The position numbers were made by a program, and so were the translations under genes. From the NCBI RefSeq assembly GCF_001708935.1, contig NZ_MASI01000005.1, positions 1 through 64,000 on the forward strand: 64,000 nucleotides of DNA, read 5' to 3'. Source of the stretch: Methyloligella halotolerans. GTDB lineage: Bacteria; Pseudomonadota; Alphaproteobacteria; Rhizobiales; Methyloligellaceae. The notes under the pieces were generated by a model. It did not search any database. It saw nothing but the letters and a program-made list of their open reading frames with translations, and was not told the origin of the DNA. Shown here in pieces: positions 8,698 to 16,979 of the stretch; positions within the stretch are counted from its first letter, which is position 1, and the number at the start of each line of letters is the position of its first letter.

Positions 8698-9351
8698 TCA
8701 CTCCGCCTTGGCGCTTACCCAGCGTTGTCCGCACGCGCCCTGAAGGGCCGTTTGGGCGCGCACGCTCACGAGGTCGTCGCCGTGGGGCAGCCCCCGCGCC
8801 GCGGCGAAGCGGCCATAGGCCTTCGTCGCAGCTTCGTTGCCCTCCCCGTCGATCGCCCCGTCATAGAGGCCGAGGGAGCTGAGGCAATCCTGCGCCCGCG
8901 CGATCTGCTCCATGCGCGAAGCCGGATCGACAGCCATCGGCGTTTTGACCCGAGGCTTGGACGCCACGTCAGATTGAGTGGCACCACCGCCCTGCCCGGA
9001 TTTTTCCTTCGGCAATGCGCCGGTGGTCGAAGGCGCCGGAAGGGCCGAAGTCAGCCCGGCAGCGCCCGCTCCCGTCTTGTCCGCAAGTCCCGGCTCCATG
9101 GGAAGGCACTGGCCCCACTGCTTGCTGTAGCCCGCCTTGATGCAGATGCATTTGTCGAGCCCGCGGGAGTAGGTCCACGGATCGGCGCAATGGGTTTCCC
9201 CTGCCCGGGCGAGCCTGGTCATCCGATCCATAACGTTTTCGGCGCGGGAAACCGTCGGCGCCGTCAGCAAGGCAAAGCCGAGCGAAACTGCCGCCATCCC
9301 GCCGGAGACGAACACGCGCGAAACTCGCCTCGGCAATGAGAACCAGACCAT
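8698..9351 (-). CDS. exported protein with peptidoglycan-binding-like C-terminus
   Basis: This 217-residue protein has a long signal region (residues about 1-37, with a hydrophobic stretch and cleavage near SRA). A Cys-containing segment follows (HCADPWTYSRGLDKCICI), then a Pro/Ala/Gly linker. The C-terminal 60 residues (AQDCLSSLGLYDGAIDG and following) have the repeat pattern of peptidoglycan-binding domain 1. It is third in a minus-strand run with the pseudo-caspase and a glycine-zipper/peptidoglycan-binding protein, 108 bases after the caspase gene. A perfect inverted repeat lies in that gap, so it may also have its own promoter. A periplasmic, cell-wall-associated location is inferred; function unknown. 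Confidence 0.75.
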   Translation of the reverse strand: MVWFSLPRRVSRVFVSGGMAAVSLGFALLTAPTVSRAENVMDRMTRLARAGETHCADPWTYSRGLDKCICIKAGYSKQWGQCLPMEPGLADKTGAGAAGLTSALPAPSTTGALPKEKSGQGGGATQSDVASKPRVKTPMAVDPASRMEQIARAQDCLSSLGLYDGAIDGEGNEAATKAYGRFAAARGLPHGDDLVSVRAQTALQGACGQRWVSAKAE

Positions 9352-9370
9352 GACTTACCCCCAACACGTC

Positions 9371-9391
9371 GCGTTAACGGTTTGTTAACGC
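9371..9391. promoter_or_regulatory. perfect inverted repeat upstream of exported protein
   Basis: The half site GCGTTAAC is repeated inverted after a five-base spacer. It sits 20 bases upstream of the ATG at 9351, between the pseudo-caspase gene and the downstream exported-protein gene. There is no T run, so it is more likely an operator than a terminator. Confidence 0.45.
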
Positions 9392-9459
9392 TGACACTAG
9401 GGCAAAGCGCAGCCGACGCAAAGGGATGCGGCGGGGTCGAATTCGATGGGCGGGGGTCG

Positions 9460-10953
9460 CTATTTGGAATCAGAATCCGCGCTCGCACCGGTGTAGATCG
9501 GCAGGATCCCGATCTGGACCTTGGCCTCGGACGGCAAGGCATCCTGAAGCGCTGACCGCAGCGTCTCCGTCTTGCCGGATTTCTGCATGCCCTCAAGCGC
9601 GTCGTGGAGCCCGGTGAGCGGTGTCTCGGAGAAGATCACGACCCGGTGGATCGCACCGCCCGGACCGTTGCTCACCTGGAACATCTGATGGATGTGTCGG
9701 CGATTCTGAGGCTTGTCGGCCGCCTCTCCGTCCGCCGGCATGATAGGCACCACATTGCCGGCGGGCCCCAGGTCGAACACCGTGATCATAGGATACCGGC
9801 CAGGCAGGATCTCGACCTGCGCCCGTGCGCCTTGGGGCAGTCGGCCCGGTCCGCTTACGAGATCGAGAGGGACCGGCCCTTGCGCGGAGCGCGCCACGAG
9901 CCAGTTCAAGGCCGACCATTTGGCAAGCTCGTTCCCGAGCCCCTCCGCATCCACGCCGCTCGCCACCACCCCGCCGATCCGGTGGGTGAGCGTCTCGTCG
10001 GCGACGGACCAGATGAGTTCGGCCTCTTTCGGATCCTCGACAATCTCGACGTCGGGGAAATCGCCGATCACCGCCGCCTCGCCGCCCACGACGGCGAGCC
10101 GCAAAGGCATGTCTGCCGGTGGCGTTTCCGGGCTTGGCCTCGCGACGGGGAACAAGGTCAAAGGCTGCGAGCGGCGGGGAAGCACCTCGACCTCCTGCTG
10201 CCCCTCGGTGAGCGCGCCCACCACGAGCGGCAAGTAGACCGCAAGCTCGTGATCGCTGAGCTGACCGTCGGAATCCTCTTCGGCCGCGCCGGACAAGGCC
10301 TGGACGAAGGCCCAGCTCAACCCGCCCCGCACGGCATCGCCGATCCGGAGCTCCGGCACGGCCTTATCGCACCCCGAACCGTAGGCGAAGACGGCTTTGC
10401 TGAAGCCGTTTTCAGGACGCGTTGCCGAAGATGCCGATTCGCGCTTCGTCTCTTCCGATTGCCGCAAACGCACGAGGTCTTTGGGATAAGTCCGCTCAAG
10501 GGTGCCGCCGAAGCTGGCATCACCGATAAACAGCAGCTTCACCCCCTTGTCCTCCGCGTCCTGCGCCCATTCGAGCACAGCCTTGCGGGTGAGAGCGCTG
10601 CCATCGCCGAACAGATACTGCGGACCGTCCTCTCCCAGATCGCCCTTCCCGGCAAAGCTGAGCACGATGACGTCGCCGTAGTTCGCGCCGTCGAGAAGGG
10701 CCGTCCAGGCAGATCTCACTGAGGGGAGCTTGGCGTCCTTGCCGGTCAGGCTTTCGACCTTCGCCGCGCCGGCATCGTCGAGCCCGCCGGCGATGGCCTC
10801 CGCATCGGCGACCGCGCCCTGGAGATTGTCGCCGCCGTAATCGTCGACGCCGATCGCCAGACCGTAGGTCGCCGCGTTCGCCGCGGCCGCGCCCACCGGC
10901 AAGGCGGCGAGCACGACGGCGGCGAAAGCGAAAGATCGGAAGAGCATCATCAT
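9460..10953 (-). CDS. catalytically dead caspase-like (peptidase C14 fold) exported protein
   Basis: This 497-residue protein has a signal peptide (residues 1-28). Residues about 29-190 follow the p20 caspase/metacaspase pattern: a first strand YGLAIGVDDY, the His-loop strand VIVLSFAGKG and the Cys strand LLFIGDASFGG. The catalytic His of SGHG is Lys103 and the Cys of DACHSG is Ser147, so neither residue of the dyad is present. The C-terminal part (about 370-497) resembles the DUF4384 partner domain often found with bacterial caspases (GRYPMITVFDLGPAGNVVPI). The upstream gene, 39 bases away, encodes a peptidoglycan-binding protein. A scaffold, sensor or binding role in the periplasm is more likely than proteolysis. 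Partners unknown. Confidence 0.78.
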   Translation of the reverse strand: MMMLFRSFAFAAVVLAALPVGAAAANAATYGLAIGVDDYGGDNLQGAVADAEAIAGGLDDAGAAKVESLTGKDAKLPSVRSAWTALLDGANYGDVIVLSFAGKGDLGEDGPQYLFGDGSALTRKAVLEWAQDAEDKGVKLLFIGDASFGGTLERTYPKDLVRLRQSEETKRESASSATRPENGFSKAVFAYGSGCDKAVPELRIGDAVRGGLSWAFVQALSGAAEEDSDGQLSDHELAVYLPLVVGALTEGQQEVEVLPRRSQPLTLFPVARPSPETPPADMPLRLAVVGGEAAVIGDFPDVEIVEDPKEAELIWSVADETLTHRIGGVVASGVDAEGLGNELAKWSALNWLVARSAQGPVPLDLVSGPGRLPQGARAQVEILPGRYPMITVFDLGPAGNVVPIMPADGEAADKPQNRRHIHQMFQVSNGPGGAIHRVVIFSETPLTGLHDALEGMQKSGKTETLRSALQDALPSEAKVQIGILPIYTGASADSDSK

Positions 10954-10992
10954 GTGGCGCTCGAGGCGCCCGGTTCAGTTAGCCGCCATCAG

Positions 10993-11517
10993 CTAGCCGC
11001 CATGGGCATACAAATGGTCCAGCAATGCCGGCGACGGCGTACCGGTGACCGGGAGGCCATAGGCATACTGGTAATTGCGGATCGCGCTGCTCGTCCCCGG
11101 ACCCATGACACCGTCTACCGGCCCCGGACGATAGCCGAGGCGCGTCAGCGCGGCCTGGGTGTCGGCCACCATCTGGCCGCCATAGCCCCGCCGGGGCGGA
11201 CCGTAGGCCGGAGGCGGCGGAGGCGGCGCAGCGTAAGCCCGCCGATTGTTCTCCCGCTCGATCGCGCCGAGCGCCAGACCGGCGCCCGCACCGATTGCGG
11301 CGCCCTTGCCGATACCATCGCCGCCGCCGGCGACACCGCCGATCACGGCCCCGACGACACCGCCTTGCACGCCCCGTTTCAGGATCTGCGCCGAGGCGGC
11401 ATTCGGCGCGAGCAATCCAGCCAGCGCGAACGCCATAGCGACCAGGGAAGCCAGCTTCGCAAAGCCTGCAAAGCCGGGGAAAGATGAAGCAGCATTGTTC
11501 ATTGCCGCTCTTCTCAT
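10993..11517 (-). CDS. glycine-zipper and peptidoglycan-binding exported protein
   Basis: In this 174-residue protein, a signal peptide (to about residue 43, ASA) is followed by a glycine zipper (GGVVGAVIGGVAGG, then GKGAAIGAGAGLALG), a poly-proline stretch and a C-terminal peptidoglycan-binding domain (TQAALTRLGYRPGPVDGVMG). Start ATG 11517 has GAAGGAG seven bases upstream. Glycine zippers of this type insert in or associate with the outer membrane, so the protein may link outer membrane and cell wall. It is the first gene of a probable three-gene unit with the inactive caspase-like protein and a second peptidoglycan-binding-like protein. Confidence 0.82.
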   Translation of the reverse strand: MRRAAMNNAASSFPGFAGFAKLASLVAMAFALAGLLAPNAASAQILKRGVQGGVVGAVIGGVAGGGDGIGKGAAIGAGAGLALGAIERENNRRAYAAPPPPPPAYGPPRRGYGGQMVADTQAALTRLGYRPGPVDGVMGPGTSSAIRNYQYAYGLPVTGTPSPALLDHLYAHGG

Positions 11518-11656
11518 ATCTGCACTCCTTCTAAGCGAACCGGAGCCCCCGCGCGCTTCGCGCGTTCACCCCGTCCTCCTCGGCATTGGCAACGTAAGTC
11601 CGGCACCTCGCCAATGCTAGAGCATCGAGAGGCGCATCGCGAAGCGGCCTGCGCCG

Positions 11657-12286
11657 CTACGGCATGGGAATTCCGTCTTCCCGTTCGGGGACGTTCCAGC
11701 CGCGCTGCACCGCAGGGCGTTTTGCGATCTCCTGGTACCAGCGCACGACATTGGGATAGTTTTGTGGCTCGATCCCCTGGATCGGATAGCGCGCGGCCCA
11801 GGGCCATATCGAGATATCGGCGATCGAGTAGTCTCCCGCCACGTAGGGACGGTCGGCGAGCCGCTTGTCGAGCACGCCCCACAACCGCTGCGCCTCCTTG
11901 CCGTAACGCACCTCGGCGTATTCCGCCTTGCCGGGATTGTAATGCAGGAAATGATGCGCCTGGCCGAGCATGGGACCGAAGCCGCCCATCTGCCACATCA
12001 GCCACTGCATCACCTCCCATTTCGCCGGGCTCTCCTGGGGCCAGAACTTTCCCGTCTTCTCGGCGAGGTAGAGCAGGATCGCGCCGGACTCCATCAGCGA
12101 AAGATCGTTCTCCGTATCCACGATGGCGGGGATCTTGTTGTTGGGCGAGATCGCGAGGAAGACGGGATCGAATTGCTCGTCCTTCAGGATATTGACCGAG
12201 TGGACGGTATAAGGGAGCCCGACCTCCTCCAGCATGATCGAGACCTTCTGCCCGTTCGGCGTTCCCCACGTATAAAACTCGATCAT
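11657..12286 (-). CDS. glutathione S-transferase, YfcG-like
   Basis: This is a 209-residue GST. The N-terminal thioredoxin-like domain starts FYTWGTPNGQKVSIMLEE, where TPNGxK is the motif of the Nu-class YfcG/YghU disulfide-bond reductases that use Thr/Asn rather than Tyr or Cys. NNKIPAI and the ESGAIL loop bind glutathione. The C-terminal helical domain contains the conserved SIADISIWPW motif. Cytosolic, glutathione-dependent disulfide or peroxide reduction is expected. It stands alone, with about 220 bases to the divergent gene at 12510. Confidence 0.92.
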   Translation of the reverse strand: MIEFYTWGTPNGQKVSIMLEEVGLPYTVHSVNILKDEQFDPVFLAISPNNKIPAIVDTENDLSLMESGAILLYLAEKTGKFWPQESPAKWEVMQWLMWQMGGFGPMLGQAHHFLHYNPGKAEYAEVRYGKEAQRLWGVLDKRLADRPYVAGDYSIADISIWPWAARYPIQGIEPQNYPNVVRWYQEIAKRPAVQRGWNVPEREDGIPMP

Positions 12287-12509
12287 TCCGTCTCCTTTCT
12301 GTTCGATTCCGGCTCTTTCGATCCGGTGCGCCGCCGGCCTCTTTCGGCCACCGCTTTTCAGGCGACACCGGCCGCCTTCATGAAGCCTTCACCCATCGGC
12401 CCCGATCTCGCCCAGAACCTGTCGCCGGCTTGCCATAGCCGCGCGGTATGAAGGGAGAAGGCCAGCGATTTGCAAAATCGGAAATCGCGAAATCGAGGAA
12501 GGAAGCGTC

Positions 12510-13253
12510 ATGTTGAACCAAGCAGCGGTCGAATACGACCCTCTAGATGCACCACTCCCGCGTCTGGCATGCGCGCGCTTCGGAATCTCCTTCACCCCGA
12601 AGCCGAACACGGCCCTCGCCGCCTTCGGCCGGTCCTGGTTCGGCTATGCCGGCGCCTCCACCTATCATGCCTTTTCCGGCGCCGGGCTCAGCAGCCGGGG
12701 CGGCGCCAAGGTGCCCGCCATGCCGGGGCATTACGCCGGTCTTCATGCCACCCTGAAGGCGCCTTTCATGCTCCGCAGAGGCAAAGGTCCCGATGCCTTG
12801 CGCAGCCGCCTGAAGGAGTTCGCCAAGCGCCGCAAGCCTGTCGCGACGGGGCCGCTCGATCTCGCCCGCGAAGGCCGTTTCCTGGTGCTGCGCGCGAAGC
12901 AGGAAAATCCGGCTCTCGATTGGCTGGCGATCCAGGTCGTCAGCGGATTCGACGGCTTCGCCGACGAAAGCCAGCCCGTTCGCGAGGACGCCGAGACCGA
13001 TCGCCTCAACCCCTATCAGCGGCTGCTGCTGGGAAGCTTCGGCGACATCAACGTGATGAGCGAGTTCCGCTTCTCGCTTCGGCTGACCGGCCCCATGGAG
13101 CCGGCCCAGATCGAGCGGGTCGCGGAGGCGCTTTTGCCGGTGCTGGAGAGGATCTGCGCCGAAGGCATCGAAATCGATGCCTTGTCCCTGCTGGGCGATC
13201 CCGGCGGTAGATCACCCCTGCGGCTTCTGAAGCGGTACCCCCTCGCGGGCTGA
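12510..13253 (+). CDS. DUF1045 (2H phosphoesterase-like) protein with degenerate second motif
   Basis: This 247-residue protein is of the DUF1045 family, related to 2'-5' RNA ligase/2H phosphoesterases and often found in phosphonate operons. The first HxT motif is present (LHATLKAPF, H79). In the usual second position (FRFHxTLTG) this protein reads FRFSLRLTG, so His is Ser189 and Thr is Arg191. Two-His catalysis should therefore be lost. The remainder (DRLNPYQRLLLGSFGDINVMSEF) keeps the family pattern. No phn genes are present nearby. Start ATG 12510 follows GGAAGG. Function unknown; probably a binding protein or altered enzyme. Confidence 0.8.
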   Translation: MLNQAAVEYDPLDAPLPRLACARFGISFTPKPNTALAAFGRSWFGYAGASTYHAFSGAGLSSRGGAKVPAMPGHYAGLHATLKAPFMLRRGKGPDALRSRLKEFAKRRKPVATGPLDLAREGRFLVLRAKQENPALDWLAIQVVSGFDGFADESQPVREDAETDRLNPYQRLLLGSFGDINVMSEFRFSLRLTGPMEPAQIERVAEALLPVLERICAEGIEIDALSLLGDPGGRSPLRLLKRYPLAG

Positions 13254-13320
13254 CCACAGTTCTGACACAGCCATAACGGATGCTCCATGTTGGCTGGGGT
13301 TATGGACGGGGGTCCGAAAC

Positions 13321-13563
13321 ATGCCGGATTACGGTGAAATACTCGCTTTCTTGGCGGCAAATCCGCCCTGCCTGGAAGCCGAGCGCGAACTTCATGCCTC
13401 CCTGCTCGAACTGCTAGCCCAATGCCTTCGGTCGGAGCAGGCCGTGAGCGACGAGCCGCCTGAAAGTTTCGGGATGGCCGACACGGATGCCGACGAGGAC
13501 GCGCCCTCCGAAATCTTCGAAGCCTTCGCCAGCCGGCATAGCAGGACCGGCAAGGTCCACTAG
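13321..13563 (+). CDS. small acidic hypothetical protein
   Basis: An 80-residue, very acidic frame in its second half (DTDADEDAPSEIFEAF), with a helical N-terminus containing two Cys. GGGGG precedes the ATG by about nine bases, and the gene follows the DUF1045 gene by 67 bases on the same strand. I recognise no family. Coding status is uncertain because long open frames are common in GC-rich DNA. Confidence 0.4.
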   Translation: MPDYGEILAFLAANPPCLEAERELHASLLELLAQCLRSEQAVSDEPPESFGMADTDADEDAPSEIFEAFASRHSRTGKVH

Positions 13564-13596
13564 GGCTCTGCCTTCCGGCACCTTCCCATAGAAGAA

Positions 13597-14058
13597 TCAG
13601 GAGCCGGGCTTCGGCTCCTTGGTAAGTTCGTGATAGGCCTCGCGGGCTTTGCGGATATTCGTCTTCGGCCAATCCTTGAAATAGACCAGCGACGTTCCAC
13701 TGGCGAAGCAATAGAGCTTTCCGTCCTCGTCACGCCAGTTGAGGGAGCAGTCGGCCTTGATCAGATCGCCCGCCATGAGCCCGACGGGATCGTAGCTATC
13801 GAACTCGCCCTTCACGCCGTGGGGAACGACCGCTTTCCAGATGCCCGTATCCGTGGAGCGCACCTTCGGCGGCTTGGGATAGTCGGTCTTGTTGTCGAGG
13901 ATCTCGTAATGATGGGAGCCGCTATCGGTCGCCTGTCCGGCGTCCGGCGCCAGCGCGTTGTCGGTCGTGCCCGCATGGGCCGAGAGCCCCCCTGCCATCA
14001 CCAGCATGCACGCGGCCGCCGAATAAAGCCCGATCCGATTCAGCTTCGATAACGTCAT
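13597..14058 (-). CDS. secreted YHS-like protein, paralogue A
   Basis: This 153-residue protein has a signal peptide (residues about 1-29, AHA). The C-terminal domain reads GEFDSYDPVGLMAGDLIKAD, then CSLNW, GKLYCFAS and FKDWPKTN. This resembles YHS-type domains (YDPV, then a Phe/Tyr-rich strand and a final helix) but has two conserved cysteines. It forms a tandem pair with the gene at 14147; about two thirds of 59 aligned residues are identical by eye. GGGAGA precedes the ATG. A periplasmic protein that binds a metal or forms a disulfide is possible. Function not established. Confidence 0.72.
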   Translation of the reverse strand: MTLSKLNRIGLYSAAACMLVMAGGLSAHAGTTDNALAPDAGQATDSGSHHYEILDNKTDYPKPPKVRSTDTGIWKAVVPHGVKGEFDSYDPVGLMAGDLIKADCSLNWRDEDGKLYCFASGTSLVYFKDWPKTNIRKAREAYHELTKEPKPGS

Positions 14059-14146
14059 ATCCGTCTCCCAATACCTCCCCTATAGGAGGCGTATCCGGGA
14101 GCGGATTACAAGGGTAGGACCGCGATCCGCACGACGGCCAAACGCC

Positions 14147-14542
14147 TCAGGACTGAGGACGCCTGTTCTCCGACAAGGTGATCCACGCCTTCCGCGCCTT
14201 CTCGACATTGGTGCGCGGCCATTCCTGGAAATGCACCAAGGAAGAGTTGCTGGCGAAGCAGTAGACCCGGCCGGCGTCGTCCTGCCAGCTGATGGAGCAG
14301 TCGGCCTTGATGAGGCTGCCGGCGATCAGCCCGATCGGATCGTAGCTGTCGAACTCGCCGTTCACATCCTTCGGCACGTAATGGGTCCACATCCCGCCGT
14401 CGACGCCCGAATGCATGGCGTAACGCTCAAGTGCGGCCGATTCGACGCGTTTCAGCTCGCCGGCCGAGGCTCCCTGGAAGGCGGCTCCGAGGGCGGAGCC
14501 AAGAAGAGCCATACTCAAAAACCAGATCTTGCGGTTTTTCAT
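14147..14542 (-). CDS. secreted YHS-like protein, paralogue B
   Basis: This 131-residue paralogue of the neighbouring product has a signal peptide MKNRKIWFLSMALLGSALG ending near ASA. The shared domain has GEFDSYDPIGLIAG, DCSISW, YCFAS and HFQEWPRTN. ATG 14542 with AGAGG upstream is chosen over a frame start at 14602, which would put 20 residues before the signal peptide. It is upstream of paralogue A with an 88-base gap, so the two may be co-transcribed. Retention of both Cys in both copies argues for a structural disulfide or metal ligand pair. Confidence 0.72.
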   Translation of the reverse strand: MKNRKIWFLSMALLGSALGAAFQGASAGELKRVESAALERYAMHSGVDGGMWTHYVPKDVNGEFDSYDPIGLIAGSLIKADCSISWQDDAGRVYCFASNSSLVHFQEWPRTNVEKARKAWITLSENRRPQS

Positions 14543-14687
14543 AGCAGCCTCTCTTTCGGGCGGGACGCTCCGTGATCGGAAAACCCGCCAAGAATGTTGC
14601 ACTGCAATAGAAATGATGCGCCTTTTTTGGCGCCGCGCAAGTGGTCAGCCCCTCCAAAACATTCGAGAAAACAAACCTATAGATTGA

Positions 14688-14708
14688 TAGGTCAGGCTTA
14701 TTGACCTA
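14688..14708. promoter_or_regulatory. operator-like inverted repeat upstream of paralogue B
   Basis: A perfect seven-base inverted repeat (TAGGTCA and TGACCTA) spaced by seven bases lies in an AT-rich patch between the divergent genes starting at 14542 and 14833. It could regulate either one. No binding protein can be named. Confidence 0.4.
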
Positions 14709-14832
14709 AAAGTGCAACAATATTAGGTGCATAGCAGCATGGACCTCATGCACGTTGGCCACGCCGATGTGGCGTCGCGGCAACAGGTCGCGCCCCTTGG
14801 AATGGGCAAAAAGAGAAGGCAAAGTCCGGCCC

Positions 14833-15714
14833 ATGACAGAGCAGACCATGAAGATCGCGTGGATCGGGCTTGGGGTGATGGGGTTTCCCATGGCCGCCCA
14901 TATCAGGAAGGCCGGCTACGAGGTCACCGTCTATAACCGCACGGCGAACACTGCCCAGCGCTGGGTCGAAGCCCATGGCGGTACCGCGGCACCAACCCCA
15001 AAAGAGGCGGCGCAGGGTGCCGATATCGTGCTCGCCTGCGTCGGCAACGACGACGACCTTCGCCAGGTGACCCTTGGAGACGACGGCGCGTTTCATGGTC
15101 TGGGCGCAGGCGCAATCTTCGTCGATCACACCACCGCCTCAGCCGAGATCGCCCGCGAGCTTGCCGCAGCGGCCAAGTCGAAGGGGGCTGGCTTTCTCGA
15201 CGCGCCCGTCTCAGGCGGTCAGTCCGGCGCGGAGAACGGCGCTCTCACCGTGATGATCGGTGGCGAGGACGCCGATTTCGACCGGGCAAAGCCGGTCATC
15301 GACACCTACGCCAAGCAGGCAACCCTAATCGGCCCCGCCGGGTCGGGCCAACTCACCAAGATGGTCAACCAGATCTGCATCGCCGGCCTCGTTCAGAGCC
15401 TCTCGGAGGCGCTCCATTTCGCCGAGCGTGCCGAGCTCGACATTCCGAAGGTGATCGAAACCATCTCCAAGGGCGCCGCCCAATCCTGGCAGATGGACAA
15501 TCGCTGGGAGACCATGGTCGAAGGCGAGTTCGAGTTCGGATTCGCCGTCGATTGGATGCGGAAGGATTTCGCCATCCTGCTCGACGAGGCCCGCCGCAAC
15601 GGCGCCCAGCTCCCCGTGGCCGCTCTGGTCGATCAGTTCTACGCCGATGTGCAGAAGATGGGGGGCGGGCGCTGGGATACCTCCAGCCTAATCGCCCGTC
15701 TGACGCGAGACTAG
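14833..15714 (+). CDS. NAD(P)-dependent beta-hydroxyacid dehydrogenase
   Basis: This 293-residue enzyme belongs to the 3-hydroxyisobutyrate/tartronate-semialdehyde reductase family. Motifs: Rossmann GLGVMGFPMA (residues about 9-18), YNRTA after the second strand (Arg suggests NADP preference), DAPVSGGQSGAENG substrate loop, and the catalytic lysine in GSGQLTKMVNQ. It oxidises or reduces a short 3-hydroxy acid; which one is not decidable here. ATG 14833 or the nearby ATG 14848 are both possible starts. The gene is convergent with the Lrp-type gene, three bases apart. Confidence 0.9.
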   Translation: MTEQTMKIAWIGLGVMGFPMAAHIRKAGYEVTVYNRTANTAQRWVEAHGGTAAPTPKEAAQGADIVLACVGNDDDLRQVTLGDDGAFHGLGAGAIFVDHTTASAEIARELAAAAKSKGAGFLDAPVSGGQSGAENGALTVMIGGEDADFDRAKPVIDTYAKQATLIGPAGSGQLTKMVNQICIAGLVQSLSEALHFAERAELDIPKVIETISKGAAQSWQMDNRWETMVEGEFEFGFAVDWMRKDFAILLDEARRNGAQLPVAALVDQFYADVQKMGGGRWDTSSLIARLTRD

Positions 15715-15717
15715 CGC

Positions 15718-16197
15718 CTAGGCCGGCTCGGGCACCGCGTAGGCGAGCGGCAGCGACGTGGTGAACTTGATCTGCTCCATGGCGAAGGCGGAGCTCACCT
15801 CGGTCAGCTCAATCTGGGAGATCAGCTTCTTATAGAACGCGTCGTAATGCTCGATGTCCGGCACCACGACCCGCAGCAGATAATCGACCTCCCCGCTCAT
15901 CCGGTAGAACTCGACGATCTCCGGGAACGCGCTCAGTACGCCGTGGAACTGGTCCAACCAGTCCTGGGCGTGATGGCTCGTGGTGATCGAGACGAACACC
16001 GTGACCCCGACATTGACCTTCTTCGGATCCAGCACCGCCACCCGGCGCTGGATCACGCCATTCTCCTCGAGCTTCTGAATCCGCCGCCAGCACGGGGTGG
16101 TCGACAGCCCGATTCGCTTGCCGATCTCTGCCACAGGAATCGTGGCATCTTCTTGCAGGATCTCCAGGATCTTGCGGTCCATTCTGTCGAGGGTCAT
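15718..16197 (-). CDS. Lrp/AsnC family transcriptional regulator
   Basis: This 159-residue protein has an N-terminal AsnC helix-turn-helix (DRKILEILQEDATIPVAEIG, then GLSTTPCWRRIQKLEENGVI) and a C-terminal RAM/ligand domain (GVTVFVSI, FYRMSGEVDYLLRV). The frame extends 28 codons upstream, but ATG 16197 gives the canonical start; the ribosome site is weak. Such proteins respond to amino acids as octamers. The target is unknown; no amino-acid transporter is adjacent. Confidence 0.92.
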   Translation of the reverse strand: MTLDRMDRKILEILQEDATIPVAEIGKRIGLSTTPCWRRIQKLEENGVIQRRVAVLDPKKVNVGVTVFVSITTSHHAQDWLDQFHGVLSAFPEIVEFYRMSGEVDYLLRVVVPDIEHYDAFYKKLISQIELTEVSSAFAMEQIKFTTSLPLAYAVPEPA

Positions 16198-16308
16198 TGC
16201 GAAAAGCCGATAAATATTTCTCAGATACCCTGGAAATAGACCCAACTTGCGCAAATGAAAAGGCAAATCGGGCCGTCGCATAGATTATTATTCTAAACGG
16301 GGGAGACG

Positions 16309-16935
16309 CTAAAGGAGCGCCCTAACCTCCTGCCGGAGCACCGGCAGAAGCTCCTCCTCGAACCAGAGGTTCCGCTTCAGCCACGCATTGTTACGCCAGG
16401 ACGGATGCGGGAGAGGTAAGTAGCGCCGCCGCCCTTCCCCCCGATCCAGATGCTCCCGCCAGGCCAGCATCGTCTCCTGAAGCGTCTTCCCCGCGGCATC
16501 CTTCAGATGCCAGTTCTGCGCGTACGAGCCAACGACCAGGATCAGCTCCAGCTGCGGCAGGGCGTCGAACACACGCTCATGCCAAAGCCCGGCGCATTCC
16601 CGGCGCGGCGGCAGGTCTCCGCCCTTGGCGTCCTGCCCCGGGAAGCAGAAGCCCATGGGGACGATGGCGACCTTGCGCTCGTCGTAGAATTCCTCCGGCG
16701 TGACGCCCATCCACTCGCGAAGCCTGTTTCCAGATGGATCTGTGAAAGGCTTGCCGGAGGCATGCACGCGCGTGCCCGGCGCCTGGCTGCACACGCCGAT
16801 CCGCGCCGTAGCGCTGGCCCGCAGAACGGGCCGCGGCTCATGGGGAAGCGGCCGCCGCACGGACGATCCAACGCAATGTCGGCATTTCCTGATCTCGGTC
16901 AGGAGCCGTTCGAGTTCGGCGCTTTCCGGTGTCAT
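16309..16935 (-). CDS. uracil-DNA glycosylase family protein
   Basis: This 208-residue protein has the UDG-superfamily fold. Residues 18-21 give CRHC, then the active-site loop GVCSQAPGTRVHASGKPF, the segment PGQDAKGGDLPPRREC and the C-terminal LPHPSWRNN, equivalent to the HPSP-type motif 2. The N-terminal CxxC resembles the start of the Fe-S family 4/5 enzymes, but the full set of four cluster cysteines is not visible. It probably acts in base-excision repair or is a relative with altered specificity. It is 44 bases downstream of the MBL hydrolase gene on the same strand. Confidence 0.82.
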   Translation of the reverse strand: MTPESAELERLLTEIRKCRHCVGSSVRRPLPHEPRPVLRASATARIGVCSQAPGTRVHASGKPFTDPSGNRLREWMGVTPEEFYDERKVAIVPMGFCFPGQDAKGGDLPPRRECAGLWHERVFDALPQLELILVVGSYAQNWHLKDAAGKTLQETMLAWREHLDRGEGRRRYLPLPHPSWRNNAWLKRNLWFEEELLPVLRQEVRALL

Positions 16936-16979
16936 CTCGACTATCGTGCGATCCCGCTTTCAGGGATCAACGCGCGACC

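Noticed and set aside
9460-10953. Active metacaspase / toxin-antitoxin or defence effector
   Set aside because: Both catalytic positions are replaced (Lys for His, Ser for Cys) and the protein has a signal peptide, so cytosolic proteolytic signalling is unlikely.
11514-12368. 284-codon minus-strand open frame overlapping the GST gene
   Set aside because: Another frame over the same bases encodes a clear glutathione S-transferase with conserved motifs; this frame is compositional.
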